From Candidatus Aegiribacteria sp. (GTDB lineage: Bacteria; Fermentibacterota; Fermentibacteria; Fermentibacterales; Fermentibacteraceae): a stretch of 12,052 bases of DNA. Of this stretch, positions 1 through 7,452 are shown piece by piece. The notes beneath the pieces are model-generated. The model was not told where the DNA came from and did not search any database. It saw only the letters and a list, made by a program, of their open reading frames with translations. Position numbers and translations under genes: made by a program. Each line of letters begins with the position of its first letter. The stretch's first letter is position 1. The stretch spans positions 1 through 12,052 of the forward strand of contig JAIOSX010000041.1 in the NCBI GenBank assembly GCA_021107345.1. The letters run 5' to 3'.

Positions 1-476
1 TAGGGTATGGTATCGATAACGCAGTGGCCCCACGTTGAAGAAAATCCAGGATCCCACTCGAAATGCCACGGTATCAGCAGTGCTATCATTACCCGTATAT
101 CGTAATTCATTTCAATATCATGGATGTACGTTGGAATGGTATCTCTCGGAATAGTCGGGAGATAGAGCCAGGCGTTCTTGTCCTCGAGCTTTCCCACCAT
201 CTCGATTATAAGATACTGCAGTTGGTCGAAGGAATCTACATCCTCAGCAAGCTGGATATACTCGTCATGAACAGCGTCCCAATCAATATTCTTTACATCG
301 AATGACACGTACTGCTGATCGTAAAGTCCCCAGACCAGGTCAATATATGACTGATAATCGTTGAATTCCGGATGGGTGGGTGGGTCATCTATGCAGGAGG
401 AAACAAACACAAGCGTTACAGTTGCTGCAAAAAAGACAGAAACTGCCATGCTGCCGATTGATCGGGTACGTATCAT
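1..476 (-). CDS. S41-type (C-terminal-processing/tricorn-like) peptidase, lipoprotein, partial
   Basis: N-terminal 158 residues of a protein that continues past the left edge. It starts at ATG 474-476 with the Shine-Dalgarno GAGGTGA four bases upstream. Residues 1-28 form a short basic start, a hydrophobic stretch and a Cys at 28 (FVSSC), so a lipoprotein signal is likely although the lipobox is not canonical. Residues about 41-107 resemble the helical N-terminal domain of S41 peptidases: the LVWGLYDQQYVSFDVKNIDW stretch, then a run ending in LEDKNAWLYLP, which corresponds to the family's 'L.DGH..L' signature. The catalytic Ser/Lys region is outside the window, so activity cannot be judged. 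Such proteins degrade peptides or process protein C-termini in the cell envelope. The gene is read in the same direction as the amide hydrolase upstream but has its own candidate promoter. The family call rests on pattern memory and is fairly but not fully secure. Confidence 0.72.
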   Translation of the reverse strand, partial: MIRTRSIGSMAVSVFFAATVTLVFVSSCIDDPPTHPEFNDYQSYIDLVWGLYDQQYVSFDVKNIDWDAVHDEYIQLAEDVDSFDQLQYLIIEMVGKLEDKNAWLYLPTIPRDTIPTYIHDIEMNYDIRVMIALLIPWHFEWDPGFSSTWGHCVIDTIP

Positions 477-505
477 TTAATCACCTCATCTATAATGAAC
501 ACTGT

Positions 506-534
506 AGAATAGTGCTATTTTAAGGCTAAGGCAA
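506..534 (-). promoter_or_regulatory. Candidate sigma70-type promoter of the S41 peptidase gene
   Basis: Reading the minus strand, TTGCCT (complement of 529-534) and TATTCT (complement of 506-511) are separated by 17 bases, each matching the consensus at four of six positions. Transcription would begin near 499, leaving a leader of about 23 bases before the ATG at 476. The rest of the 146 bp gap between the two minus-strand genes (477-622) shows no gene and no clear terminator hairpin. Confidence 0.4.
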
Positions 535-622
535 TAATGTTTCACCGATAGCAAGTCTTCCAGCCGGGCTTTCACGGTACAAGTAAACCGGAACATCTAA
601 TTTTCATCGGGGCAGGGCAGTT

Positions 623-1495
623 TTATTCCCATGTTCTCAACTCCGGTACGGTTATCCCATTTCCCTGAACCTGCGCAGATCTGTCCTTTGTAAAACCGGA
701 CCAGGTTTGAATGGTTTGTTGTTCCATGGATATTTTCCATATTCTCTGAAAATCACCCTCTATTCCTATGTACACCATTCTATCCACAGGATCGAAAATC
801 ATGGACGCTTTTGTGCTCCATACTGAATCGGTATTGAGAGCAGCCTCCAGTGTTCCTATCGCTTCGGGCAGAGCAAAGGAACTGTAGTTCTCTTCTATAT
901 ATGCAAGAGCTCTTCTGTATCTTTCATCTCCCACTCCGACTATTTCCTCCGGCGGAGTATGGATGAAGTCCGCAATCTTGAAATTGGTCATTACAATCCA
1001 GTCTCCGTTGATTCGGGTGATGAGGTCCTCTCCATCTCCCGTTTCTGCTATCAGGGCATCTCCGTATGGATCCGCGATCAGAACATGCAGGGTCAGGTCG
1101 TAGAGGTTCACAAGCTCAACGGAGTCGATGATACATTCAGCCTCATCAACGGAGGCACAGCCGTTGATGGCTGTATTGAAAAGCTGATAGATATAGAGCT
1201 GGCCCTCTGACTGCCGGGGTGTACCCTCGATCATGGGGCACTGATACTGAAGGGATGAGAAGAGGCCGTGTTCGTTCATTCCAACCGTTGTAATCCACAT
1301 CATCCTTTCATTATCAAAAAACTGCATTGTGAAAATCCTGCAGCTCTCCAATTCGGAGACTGAGAATCTGATATCGGATTCAGGAGGATAATCGAAATTC
1401 ATCCCGTACCATACTTTGTCGGCGTATACCGTGTATCCGGTACAGCCGATTGATATTGAAACCAGAAGAAAAACGATGGAAGCAGATAATCTCAT
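623..1495 (-). CDS. Exported Ntn-type linear amide C-N hydrolase (choloylglycine hydrolase / isopenicillin-N acyltransferase-like)
   Basis: 290-residue protein starting at ATG 1493-1495 behind AAGGGA. Residues 1-17 are a signal peptide; Cys18 follows directly (SISIGCTG). In this family of N-terminal-nucleophile enzymes the nucleophile is a Cys exposed by processing, and it is normally followed about 15 residues later by a 'GRNxD' element; here that is YGMNFDYP at 30-37. Other family marks are GMNEHGL (72-78), an acidic stretch ending in a TN pair (MTNF, Asn171) that matches the conserved 'LTNSP' Asn, and a C-terminal STKASMIFDP followed by IWKISM. Known members cut linear amides such as bile salts, penicillins, N-acyl amines or carcinine; the substrate here cannot be predicted. 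At 290 residues it is slightly short for the group. The gene is divergent from the DegP-like gene with 133 bp between the starts. Cys18 could instead be a lipidation site (see findings). Confidence 0.72.
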   Translation of the reverse strand: MRLSASIVFLLVSISIGCTGYTVYADKVWYGMNFDYPPESDIRFSVSELESCRIFTMQFFDNERMMWITTVGMNEHGLFSSLQYQCPMIEGTPRQSEGQLYIYQLFNTAINGCASVDEAECIIDSVELVNLYDLTLHVLIADPYGDALIAETGDGEDLITRINGDWIVMTNFKIADFIHTPPEEIVGVGDERYRRALAYIEENYSSFALPEAIGTLEAALNTDSVWSTKASMIFDPVDRMVYIGIEGDFQRIWKISMEQQTIQTWSGFTKDRSAQVQGNGITVPELRTWE

Positions 1496-1525
1496 AGCAA
1501 TCCCTTCTATAAACTGTTACTCCTG

Positions 1526-1536
1526 CCTCAGTGAGG
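1526..1536. repeat. Short perfect inverted repeat in a divergent promoter region
   Basis: CCTCAGTGAGG is a perfect 5-1-5 palindrome centred at 1531, between the starts of the two divergent genes (1495 minus and 1629 plus). It could be a small operator or chance; the size makes chance plausible. Confidence 0.3.
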
Positions 1537-1561
1537 AACTAAATCTCCAGCTTATGAATAT

Positions 1562-1567
1562 ATTATA
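1562..1567 (-). promoter_or_regulatory. Candidate -10 element for the amide hydrolase gene
   Basis: The minus strand reads a perfect TATAAT here, 67 bases upstream of the ATG at 1495. No good -35 is present at the usual spacing: the nearest TTGAAG is 21 bases away. The promoter may therefore be activator dependent, or the match may be accidental in an AT-rich stretch. Confidence 0.3.
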
Positions 1568-1628
1568 CCTGAAGAATGAGATTATCCACTTCAATTCATT
1601 TCTTGTTTCTGATCTTGGAGGAAGCAGC

Positions 1629-3056
1629 ATGAAAACAGTCAATTATACAGGGATTACGCAGATCGTTCTGATTCTATTATTACTTGCCGGAGTATTATCC
1701 GCGACAGGATACAACGAAACGGTTCCGGAGGAATTAGTAACGGTATTCGATCCTCATATGCTTAGTAACATGTTCGTTGAAATATCAGAACTGGTAGGCC
1801 CCAGTGTTGTAACCATCACATCTCAGACAACTGTAGTTACCAGGGTGCCATCGTTTCCCGATTTTTCCCACCCGTTCATGCTCGACCCCTGGGGTGATTA
1901 TTTTCAGATGCCACGTGAGCAGGAGTACACCATGACCGGTATCGGCAGCGGTGTAATCGTTTCAGTCGATGGGATGATTCTCACCAATCATCATGTTGTT
2001 GGTGAGGCGGACGAACTGGAAGTAGTGCTTCAGAGCGGAGAGAGATATCCCGGCGTGATCGTGGGAACCGACCCCGAAACCGATCTTGCGGTTATCAGGA
2101 TCGATGCGTTCGATCTTCCGGCTATTGCAATCGGTGACAGCGATGAACTGAAAGTTGGACAGTGGGTACTTGCGGTGGGATCACCCTTCGCCCTGAGCCA
2201 AACGGTAACACACGGAATCATCAGCTACATTGGAAGGTCTGATGTAGGACTGGCTGAATACGAAGATTACATTCAGACAGATGCCGCAATTAATCCCGGA
2301 AACAGCGGAGGAGCCCTTGTTGACCTTGATGGATATCTGGTGGGGGTCAATACTGCAATCGCGACCAGAACAGGCGGCTATCAGGGTGTAGGGTTTGCCA
2401 TACCCGTCAACGTTGCCGTTGATGTTATGGAAGATCTGGTTTCCTTCGGATATGTGAAGAGGGGCTGGCTGGGAGTTACGATACAGGAACTTACTCCTGG
2501 TCTTGCCGGGCATTTCGGTCTTGACGCTCGTGAAGGCGGCGTTCTGGTATCACAAGTTCTCAGCGATACCCCGGCAGGTGCGTACGGCATCCACAGAGGG
2601 GATGTCATATTAACCGTTGATGGTGAATCATTTCGGACGATAACAGAGTTCCGGAATATGATTGCAGATATAGACCCGGGAAACGAGGTTGAAATAGGGG
2701 TTTTCAGGGATGGAAGAAATCTGTCCATTCCGGTGATACTTGGAGAAAGGGCTGTCGATGAAACTATTGTATCCTCCGCACCTTCAAATTTAGATGATTT
2801 CGGATGGACTCTTGAAGAGTTGAATAGAGAGACTGCCGAAACCCTTGGTGATCCTTCCCTCAGAGGTATTCTTGTAGTTGATGTAAGTCAGACCGGCAGG
2901 GCCAGCGGTGTGGGAATTTATCCGGGGGATGTCATTATTGAGGTTGATGGCTTCGAAGTCACTTCTCCCGAAGAACTCAACAGACTGATCTCATCCACCG
3001 ATGATGTGCTGCTGCTGATTTTGCGGCAGGGACACTCGGTCTACTTCATGATGTGA
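1629..3056 (+). CDS. htrA: DegP/HtrA-family periplasmic serine protease with two PDZ domains
   Basis: 475 residues. The frame is open further upstream to 1416, but ATG 1629 is the better start: GGAGGAA precedes it, a signal peptide or anchor follows at once (hydrophobic 8-24), and an upstream start would run into the divergent gene. The trypsin-like domain spans about 45-275. The catalytic triad is visible: His122 in LTNHHVV, Asp152 in TDLAVI and Ser226 in NPGNSGGAL. PDZ1 spans about 278-372 (GWLGVTIQEL to the LGER linker) and PDZ2 about 390-475, beginning near FGWTLEEL and ending at the C-terminus. The length matches DegP/DegQ (about 450-475). The family degrades or refolds damaged envelope proteins, with PDZ1 binding substrate C-termini. 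TNHHVV differs from the common TNNHVV by an extra His, which is tolerated in the family. The 3' end overlaps the convergent M20 gene by 16 bp. degQ-like naming would be equally fair. Confidence 0.93.
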   Translation: MKTVNYTGITQIVLILLLLAGVLSATGYNETVPEELVTVFDPHMLSNMFVEISELVGPSVVTITSQTTVVTRVPSFPDFSHPFMLDPWGDYFQMPREQEYTMTGIGSGVIVSVDGMILTNHHVVGEADELEVVLQSGERYPGVIVGTDPETDLAVIRIDAFDLPAIAIGDSDELKVGQWVLAVGSPFALSQTVTHGIISYIGRSDVGLAEYEDYIQTDAAINPGNSGGALVDLDGYLVGVNTAIATRTGGYQGVGFAIPVNVAVDVMEDLVSFGYVKRGWLGVTIQELTPGLAGHFGLDAREGGVLVSQVLSDTPAGAYGIHRGDVILTVDGESFRTITEFRNMIADIDPGNEVEIGVFRDGRNLSIPVILGERAVDETIVSSAPSNLDDFGWTLEELNRETAETLGDPSLRGILVVDVSQTGRASGVGIYPGDVIIEVDGFEVTSPEELNRLISSTDDVLLLILRQGHSVYFMM

Positions 3057-4180
3057 TCAGAACAGTTCAGCAGCTCGTTTATGATTTCAATAAAGATTTC
3101 GACTCCCATTGGAATCAGTTCATCGGGAAAATCGTATTCAGGGCTGTGCAGCGCGGGAGCATCGATGCCGGCACCAATTCCGAAAAGAGTTCCAGGATAC
3201 TTTTTCGTAAAATGACCGAAGTCCTCTGACCACGGGAAGGGAGCAGCAGGCTGAATGATTTTCAGGCCGAGATTTTCTGCTGCTGATCGTACTGTATTTA
3301 TTGTTTCATCGGAATTCATCGTGACCGGAAACTCTTCCGTCCAGTTGATTCTGCAATCCAGCTGATTAGCAGATGCGATAGCCTCAGCTATCTCTCCGGC
3401 CTTTCCGGAGACGATATTCATTATTTCAGCACTGTGGGTTCTGAGCGTAGCCAGTACGCAGCCATCTTGTGGAGATATTCCAAATGCTCTCTCTCCCACC
3501 CGGGCATGTATGACAGTTACCATTGCCGCCCCATCCATTAAAACCGAAGATTGGGAAAGGCCGGTAAAAGCTTCGATTATCTGCGCAACCGCCAGTGCCG
3601 GGCTTTTACCCTTCTGAGGCTCAGATGCATGAGAGGAAATTCCTGTGAGTTCAACTGTGATACCACTGGATGCCGAAGCGAAAACCCCATTCTTCAGAAT
3701 AATGCTTCCGAGGGGAAACCCGGGAAGATTGTGCAGAGCGAAAACATAATCGGGCTCTATGTCTTTGAATTTACTGTCGATGATGATTGTGCGGGCTCCC
3801 TCCCCGGTCTCTTCTGCGGGCTGGAAGAGGAGAATGACGGAACCCCTGGCCGGAGGATGTTGGCAGAGCCGGGAAGCAACGCCCATCAGAATAGCCATAT
3901 GACCGTCATGTCCGCATTTGTGGGATACCCCATCGATAACTGAACGATGGGGAATATCCGTAATTTCATTAATAGGGAGGGCATCCATATCGCATCTTAA
4001 GAGGATTCTTGGTCCCGCCTCCAATCCGGTAAACTCAGCGGCTATTCCTCTGCTACCCAGGTTTGTTATGAGTTTGTCCGGTTTGTATCTGGTGATGTAA
4101 TCCAGTAAAGCGGTTGAGGTGGAAACCTCCATGCCGGAAAGTTCAGGATTCCTATGCAGTGAGTGCCTGAATTCGATCAA
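3041..4180 (-). CDS. M20-family (M20D) metallo-amidohydrolase, N-acyl amino acid / hippurate hydrolase-like
   Basis: 379 residues starting at TTG 4178-4180. No ATG or GTG lies between it and the in-frame stop upstream; AGGA precedes it by 7 bases. The N-terminus RHSLHRNPELSG is the classic opening of this family. Metal and catalytic residues are all present: RCDMDALP (62-69), Cys89 and His91 in CGHDGH, Glu123-Glu124 in FQPAEETGEGA, His150 in ALHNLPG, and His345 in ALHSPEYDF. The GISSHASEPQKGKSPALA stretch (180-197) marks the inserted dimerisation domain. No signal peptide is seen, so it is probably cytoplasmic. Relatives remove acyl groups from N-acyl amino acids or cleave indole-amino acid conjugates; the substrate is not predictable. 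It lies 54 bp downstream of glnS on the same strand with no terminator between, so cotranscription is likely. Its end overlaps the end of the convergent htrA gene. Confidence 0.92.
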   Translation of the reverse strand: MIEFRHSLHRNPELSGMEVSTSTALLDYITRYKPDKLITNLGSRGIAAEFTGLEAGPRILLRCDMDALPINEITDIPHRSVIDGVSHKCGHDGHMAILMGVASRLCQHPPARGSVILLFQPAEETGEGARTIIIDSKFKDIEPDYVFALHNLPGFPLGSIILKNGVFASASSGITVELTGISSHASEPQKGKSPALAVAQIIEAFTGLSQSSVLMDGAAMVTVIHARVGERAFGISPQDGCVLATLRTHSAEIMNIVSGKAGEIAEAIASANQLDCRINWTEEFPVTMNSDETINTVRSAAENLGLKIIQPAAPFPWSEDFGHFTKKYPGTLFGIGAGIDAPALHSPEYDFPDELIPMGVEIFIEIINELLNCSDHIMK

Positions 4181-4234
4181 TTCTGTATCCTGATTGCCGA
4201 TTCTTACTGCCCTTCACTTCTTCCGTTTGACCGT

Positions 4235-5913
4235 CTATTTCTGATTCTTCAGGATTTTTTTCCAGGTATCTCTCAGGGAGATTGTGCGATTAAAGATCAA
4301 CCTGTCTTCAGTTGAATCCGGATCCTTGCAGAAATAGCCCTTTCGTTCGAACTGAACCGGTTCGCCGATTGCAAGATCTGCTACTGAAGGCTCAATTCTG
4401 CATTGGTTCAGTACTTCCAGGGACTTATCATTCATAGTATCAATGAAATTGTCGGACGCAAGCGGATTTTCCACTGTGAACAGCCTGTCGTAAAGCCGGA
4501 TTTCCGCCGGTACGGAATGCTTCGCTGAAACCCAGTGAATCGTACCCCTGACCTTTCGACCGTCCGGGGCGTTGCCTCCAAGAGTTTCCGGATCATAGGT
4601 GCAGATGAGCTCCTTCACATTCCCGTTTTCATCCTTCACAACATCAACGCATGTAATTAAATAAGCGTATCTGAAACGCACTTCTCTTCCCGGGGCCAGA
4701 CGCCTGAATTTCTTATGCGGTTCCTCCTGGAAGTCTTCCCTCTCTATGAACAGCTCCCTTGAGAATTTAACCATCCTGGTTCCTGCGGATTCATCCTCGG
4801 GATTGTTAATGAATTCCAGTTCCTCACACTTACCCGGCGGGTAGTTCGTTATAATAACCTTCAGGGGGTCGAGGACCGCCATGAATCTGGAGGCTCTTCT
4901 GTTAAGGTCATCTATTATGCAGTACTCCAGCAGAGCCATGTCAACCGTGCTGTCCCTTTTTGCAACACCGATCCTGCCTATGAAATCCCTGATCGCCTCA
5001 GGTGTGTAACCCCGTCTTCTGAGACCGGAGAGGGTCGGCATTCTCGGATCGTCCCAGCTTGAAACAAGGCCATTTTCCACAAGCATGGCCAGCTTGCGCT
5101 TCTCATGATAGTGTAAGTGAGATTCAGCCTTGCGAACTCGATCTGCTGAGGGTGAAAGATGTCCAGCTGGTTAAGGAACCAGTCGTATAAAGGGCGGTGG
5201 TCTTCGAACTCTATGGAACAGCAGGAGTGGGTTATTTCCTCTATCGAATCCTCAAGACAATGGGCGTAATCGTACATGGGGTAGATGCACCATCTGTTGC
5301 CGGTTCTGTGATGATTTTTTTTCAGTATACGGTAAATGGCGGGATCCCGCATGTTCATGTTAGGGGAAGCCATATCTATTTTCGCGCGGAGGGTTCTGGT
5401 TCCGTCAGGGAATTCACCTGCTTTCATCCTTCTGAAAAGCTCCAGGTTATCCTCTACAGATCTGTTTCTCCAGGGGCTGTTTCTGCCCGGTTCCGTCAGG
5501 GTTCCCCTGTATTCACGAACTTCCTCGGCCGGCAGGTCGCAGACATAAGCTACGCCTTTCACAATCAGTTCTTCCGCGTAATCGTACATTCTGTCGAAAT
5601 AATCCGAGGCGTAATAAAGCCTGTCTTCCCAGTCGAAACCGAGCCATCTGATATCGTTCATTATTGATTCAACGTACTCAACATCTTCCTTCACAGGGTT
5701 AGTATCGTCGAATCGAAGGTTGTATAGACCCCCGTACTCCTCCGCGATCCCGAAATCGATACAAATGGCTTTTGCGTGTCCTATATGAAGATAACCGTTC
5801 GGCTCCGGGGGGAACCTGGTATGTACCCTGCCACCATGTTTCCCCTCCCTGATGTCCCTCTCTACTATCTCCCTTATGAAGTCAACACTGTTTTCTTTAT
5901 CTGCGGATATCAT
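4235..5913 (-). CDS. glnS: Glutaminyl-tRNA synthetase, interrupted by a one-base frameshift
   Basis: Class I aminoacyl-tRNA synthetase that charges tRNA(Gln). ATG 5911-5913 is preferred because AGGGAG lies four bases upstream; a TTG at 5931 is in frame but lacks that support. The first part (residues 1-270) holds [15 protein letters not shown] with HIGH at 43-46, [20 protein letters not shown] and [20 protein letters not shown], all GlnRS hallmarks. After Met270 (5104-5106) the frame fails. The next frame continues exactly where the family does, [11 protein letters not shown] then [19 protein letters not shown], through the beta-barrel anticodon-binding domain to VFNRT-like [14 protein letters not shown]. 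Restoring one base at 5101/5102 gives about 560 residues, close to the 554 of E. coli GlnS. As written, the first reading frame ends at 4978 without the KMSKS motif or the anticodon-binding domain. Both halves are otherwise well conserved, so sequencing error or a very recent mutation is more likely than an old pseudogene. Confidence 0.92.
5101..5102 (-). other. glnS: Frameshift point in glnS, inside the MSKRK motif
   Basis: The coding strand reads ATG AG-AAG CGC AAG CTG GCC ATG. The family expects Met-Ser-Lys-Arg-Lys (E. coli MSKRK), so the third base of the Ser codon is missing between 5102 and 5101. No homopolymer or slippery heptamer is present. A -1 ribosomal slip after AGA would restore the frame but would place Arg instead of Ser. 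Confidence 0.85.
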
Positions 5914-6050
5914 GACGCTCCCTGCTTTCAATGAAATGCATTTCTTCTGAAGGGTATCATAATAAAGGAGAAGAGATTCAGCAGTCCGCTTACCGGTATG
6001 ACACTTCTGCGTGCACCTGAATACTCCTCAATGCTAAATAACAGTCTTTC

Positions 6051-6112
6051 AATACTATGAACCCCATTGACTATAGTTCATCTTGACATAGTATTAAGTT
6101 ATTAGTAGTATT
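6051..6112 (+). promoter_or_regulatory. Candidate PadR operator: three copies of TAGTATT around the promoter
   Basis: TAGTATT occurs at 6089-6095 and again at 6106-6112, 17 bp apart, and in inverted form (AATACTA) at 6051-6057. The outer pair extends to a perfect 9 bp inverted repeat, AATACTATG at 6051-6059 and CATAGTATT at 6087-6095, separated by 27 bp. One copy touches the -35 box and another covers the -10 box. PadR-family repressors commonly bind such repeats over their own promoter, so autorepression is a reasonable inference; no binding site has been shown. A weaker copy, AATACTC, lies at 6020-6026. Confidence 0.45.
6083..6111 (+). promoter_or_regulatory. Strong candidate sigma70-type promoter of the padR-sensor operon
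   Basis: TTGACA (6083-6088) is a perfect -35. After a 17-base spacer comes TAGTAT (6106-6111), a four-of-six -10. Transcription would start near 6118, leaving about 38 bases before the ATG at 6156. This rules out the in-frame TTG at 6111 as the protein start and leaves ATG 6138 unlikely. Confidence 0.62.
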
Positions 6113-6155
6113 GACTTGCAATGGGATTCACTTTTGCATGAAGGGAGAGGGTGAA

Positions 6156-6533
6156 ATGATTGATCCGTCCCTGCCCGGGAACGAAACAGAAAAGATGGCT
6201 GAAGCCGCAGACAGAAAATTCAGAAAAGAGCTCAGTGCAGGCATTACTTCCCTGGCTCTGCTGAGTGTTCTTTATCACGCGGATGAGCCGATGTACGGAT
6301 ACCAGATAGCTAAACTTATGGAAGAGGATGATCAACAGAGCATGCCACTTATAAAGCATGGAGCACTTTATCCTGTACTCAGATCTCTTGAGGGGAACGG
6401 ACTTCTTAAAAGCAGAGTTGAACCATCCGTTTCCGGGCCACCACGGCGTTACTATGGTATAACAGATAAAGGCCGTGAAGCTTTCAGAAGATGGATGGAG
6501 ATATGGAAGAGAACCAGCAGGTTGATTGATTGA
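6156..6533 (+). CDS. PadR-family transcriptional regulator
   Basis: 125 residues. ATG 6156 is chosen because GGGAGAGG lies just upstream and the promoter start point falls after the earlier possible TTG; ATG 6138 would add six residues but lacks a ribosome site. Residues 22-115 are a winged helix of the PadR type: FRKELSAGITSLALLSVL, then MYGYQIAKLMEE (46-57), HGALYPVLRSLEGNGLL (68-84) as the recognition helix, and a wing ending in PPRRYYGITDKGREAF (95-110). PadR proteins are dimeric DNA-binding repressors. The short helical tail is typical of the small PadR-s2 type. The next gene starts 19 bp downstream and encodes a membrane protein with the helical domain that often follows PadR genes, so the two probably work together. 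Autorepression through the TAGTATT repeats upstream is inferred. Confidence 0.93.
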   Translation: MIDPSLPGNETEKMAEAADRKFRKELSAGITSLALLSVLYHADEPMYGYQIAKLMEEDDQQSMPLIKHGALYPVLRSLEGNGLLKSRVEPSVSGPPRRYYGITDKGREAFRRWMEIWKRTSRLID

Positions 6534-6552
6534 GTACTTGGAGGTGTCCCCG

Positions 6553-7434
6553 ATGATAAAACTGATTGAAGATTACCTGAACGCTTTCAGGGAAGAATTG
6601 AAAGGAAGCGACAGAGCAACGATACAGGACGCATTATCTGATGCGGAAGATCACCTGAGTACAGCTCTCGATACGGAGCTGTTCGAGCATCCTGATAAAA
6701 CAGTGGAAGCAGCTCTAACGAATATCGTCAGCAGGTACGGAGAACCTGAAGAGGTGGCGGAGCACTATCGTAATGTTGAGAAATATACAACTCCTGCTTT
6801 CTCTTCTGATAAGCGAACAAGACGTGGTATTTCTGCATTCTGCGGAATAATTGCCGATCCTTCCGCCTGGGCCGCGCTGCTGTACATGATCCTATCACTT
6901 GCAACTGGTATCGTTTACTTTACATGGGCTGTTTCAGGATTTTCGGTTTCAGCAGGTTTGATGGTTCTGATAATTGGTGTGCCCCTTGCATGGTTGTTTT
7001 TTCTATCATTCAGAGCGCTGGCCTTTGTTGAGGGAAGAATAGTGGAAGCGCTGCTCGGTGTGAGAATGCCCAGGAGGGCGATATTTGTAAGGAAGGGAAA
7101 AGGATGGTGGGGAAGTATTAAGGGAATATTCTCAACGGGAAGTACCTGGTCTTCTTTTATGTACCTCATACTAATGATGCCCCTCGGTGTGCTGTACTTC
7201 ACTGTATTCATCACTCTTACAGCAGTATCACTGGCTTTGATAACGGATCCTATATTCGAACTGATTCTGAAAATACCTATGTTCGATTTCCCTGAGGTCT
7301 GGTGGACCCCCATCTGGCTTATGCCTTTTGTTGTTCTTGCAGGCGTTGTGCTTTTTCTTTCAACACTTCACCTTGCAAAGATGACTGGAAGATTTCACGG
7401 CAAGCTTGCCAGAACAATGCTGGTGAGCGGATGA
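6553..7434 (+). CDS. Membrane protein with HAAS-like helical domain and 'Sensor'-type transmembrane domain
   Basis: 293 residues from ATG 6553 with GGAGGTG seven bases upstream. Residues 1-75 form a soluble helical domain: IEDYLNAFREEL, DALSDAEDHLSTAL, then IVSRYGEPEEVAEHY. This is the pattern of HAAS (HTH-associated alpha-helical signalling) domains, whose genes usually sit directly after a PadR gene. Residues about 102-275 hold four hydrophobic segments (about 105-128, 133-155, 201-232, 253-275) with FVEGRIVEALLGVRMPRR (158-175) between the second and third. That loop resembles the putative 'Sensor' membrane domain (Pfam PF13796 type). The likely role is to sense a membrane or envelope condition and signal to PadR through the helical domain; this is inference from domain pairing, and no ligand can be named. 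No transporter or ATPase partner lies next to it, so the regulated target is unknown. The domain names are assigned by eye. Confidence 0.75.
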   Translation: MIKLIEDYLNAFREELKGSDRATIQDALSDAEDHLSTALDTELFEHPDKTVEAALTNIVSRYGEPEEVAEHYRNVEKYTTPAFSSDKRTRRGISAFCGIIADPSAWAALLYMILSLATGIVYFTWAVSGFSVSAGLMVLIIGVPLAWLFFLSFRALAFVEGRIVEALLGVRMPRRAIFVRKGKGWWGSIKGIFSTGSTWSSFMYLILMMPLGVLYFTVFITLTAVSLALITDPIFELILKIPMFDFPEVWWTPIWLMPFVVLAGVVLFLSTLHLAKMTGRFHGKLARTMLVSG

Positions 7435-7452
7435 GACCTGACGGACATATCG

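Noticed and set aside
1416..1628. Upstream in-frame extension of the htrA reading frame (71 more codons)
   Set aside because: It runs into the divergent amide hydrolase gene, has no ribosome site, and would bury the signal peptide; ATG 1629 has GGAGGAA and a proper signal sequence.
5095..5110. Programmed ribosomal frameshift in glnS
   Set aside because: No slippery heptamer or obvious downstream structure is present, and a -1 slip would put Arg in place of the conserved Ser; error or mutation is simpler.
5197..5667. Plus-strand 156-codon reading frame within glnS
   Set aside because: It is antisense to the strongly conserved catalytic domain of GlnRS and looks like a codon-bias shadow.
5914..6050. 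Possible tRNA or T-box leader upstream of glnS
   Set aside because: No cloverleaf stems, no T-box consensus and no terminator hairpin could be found on either strand.
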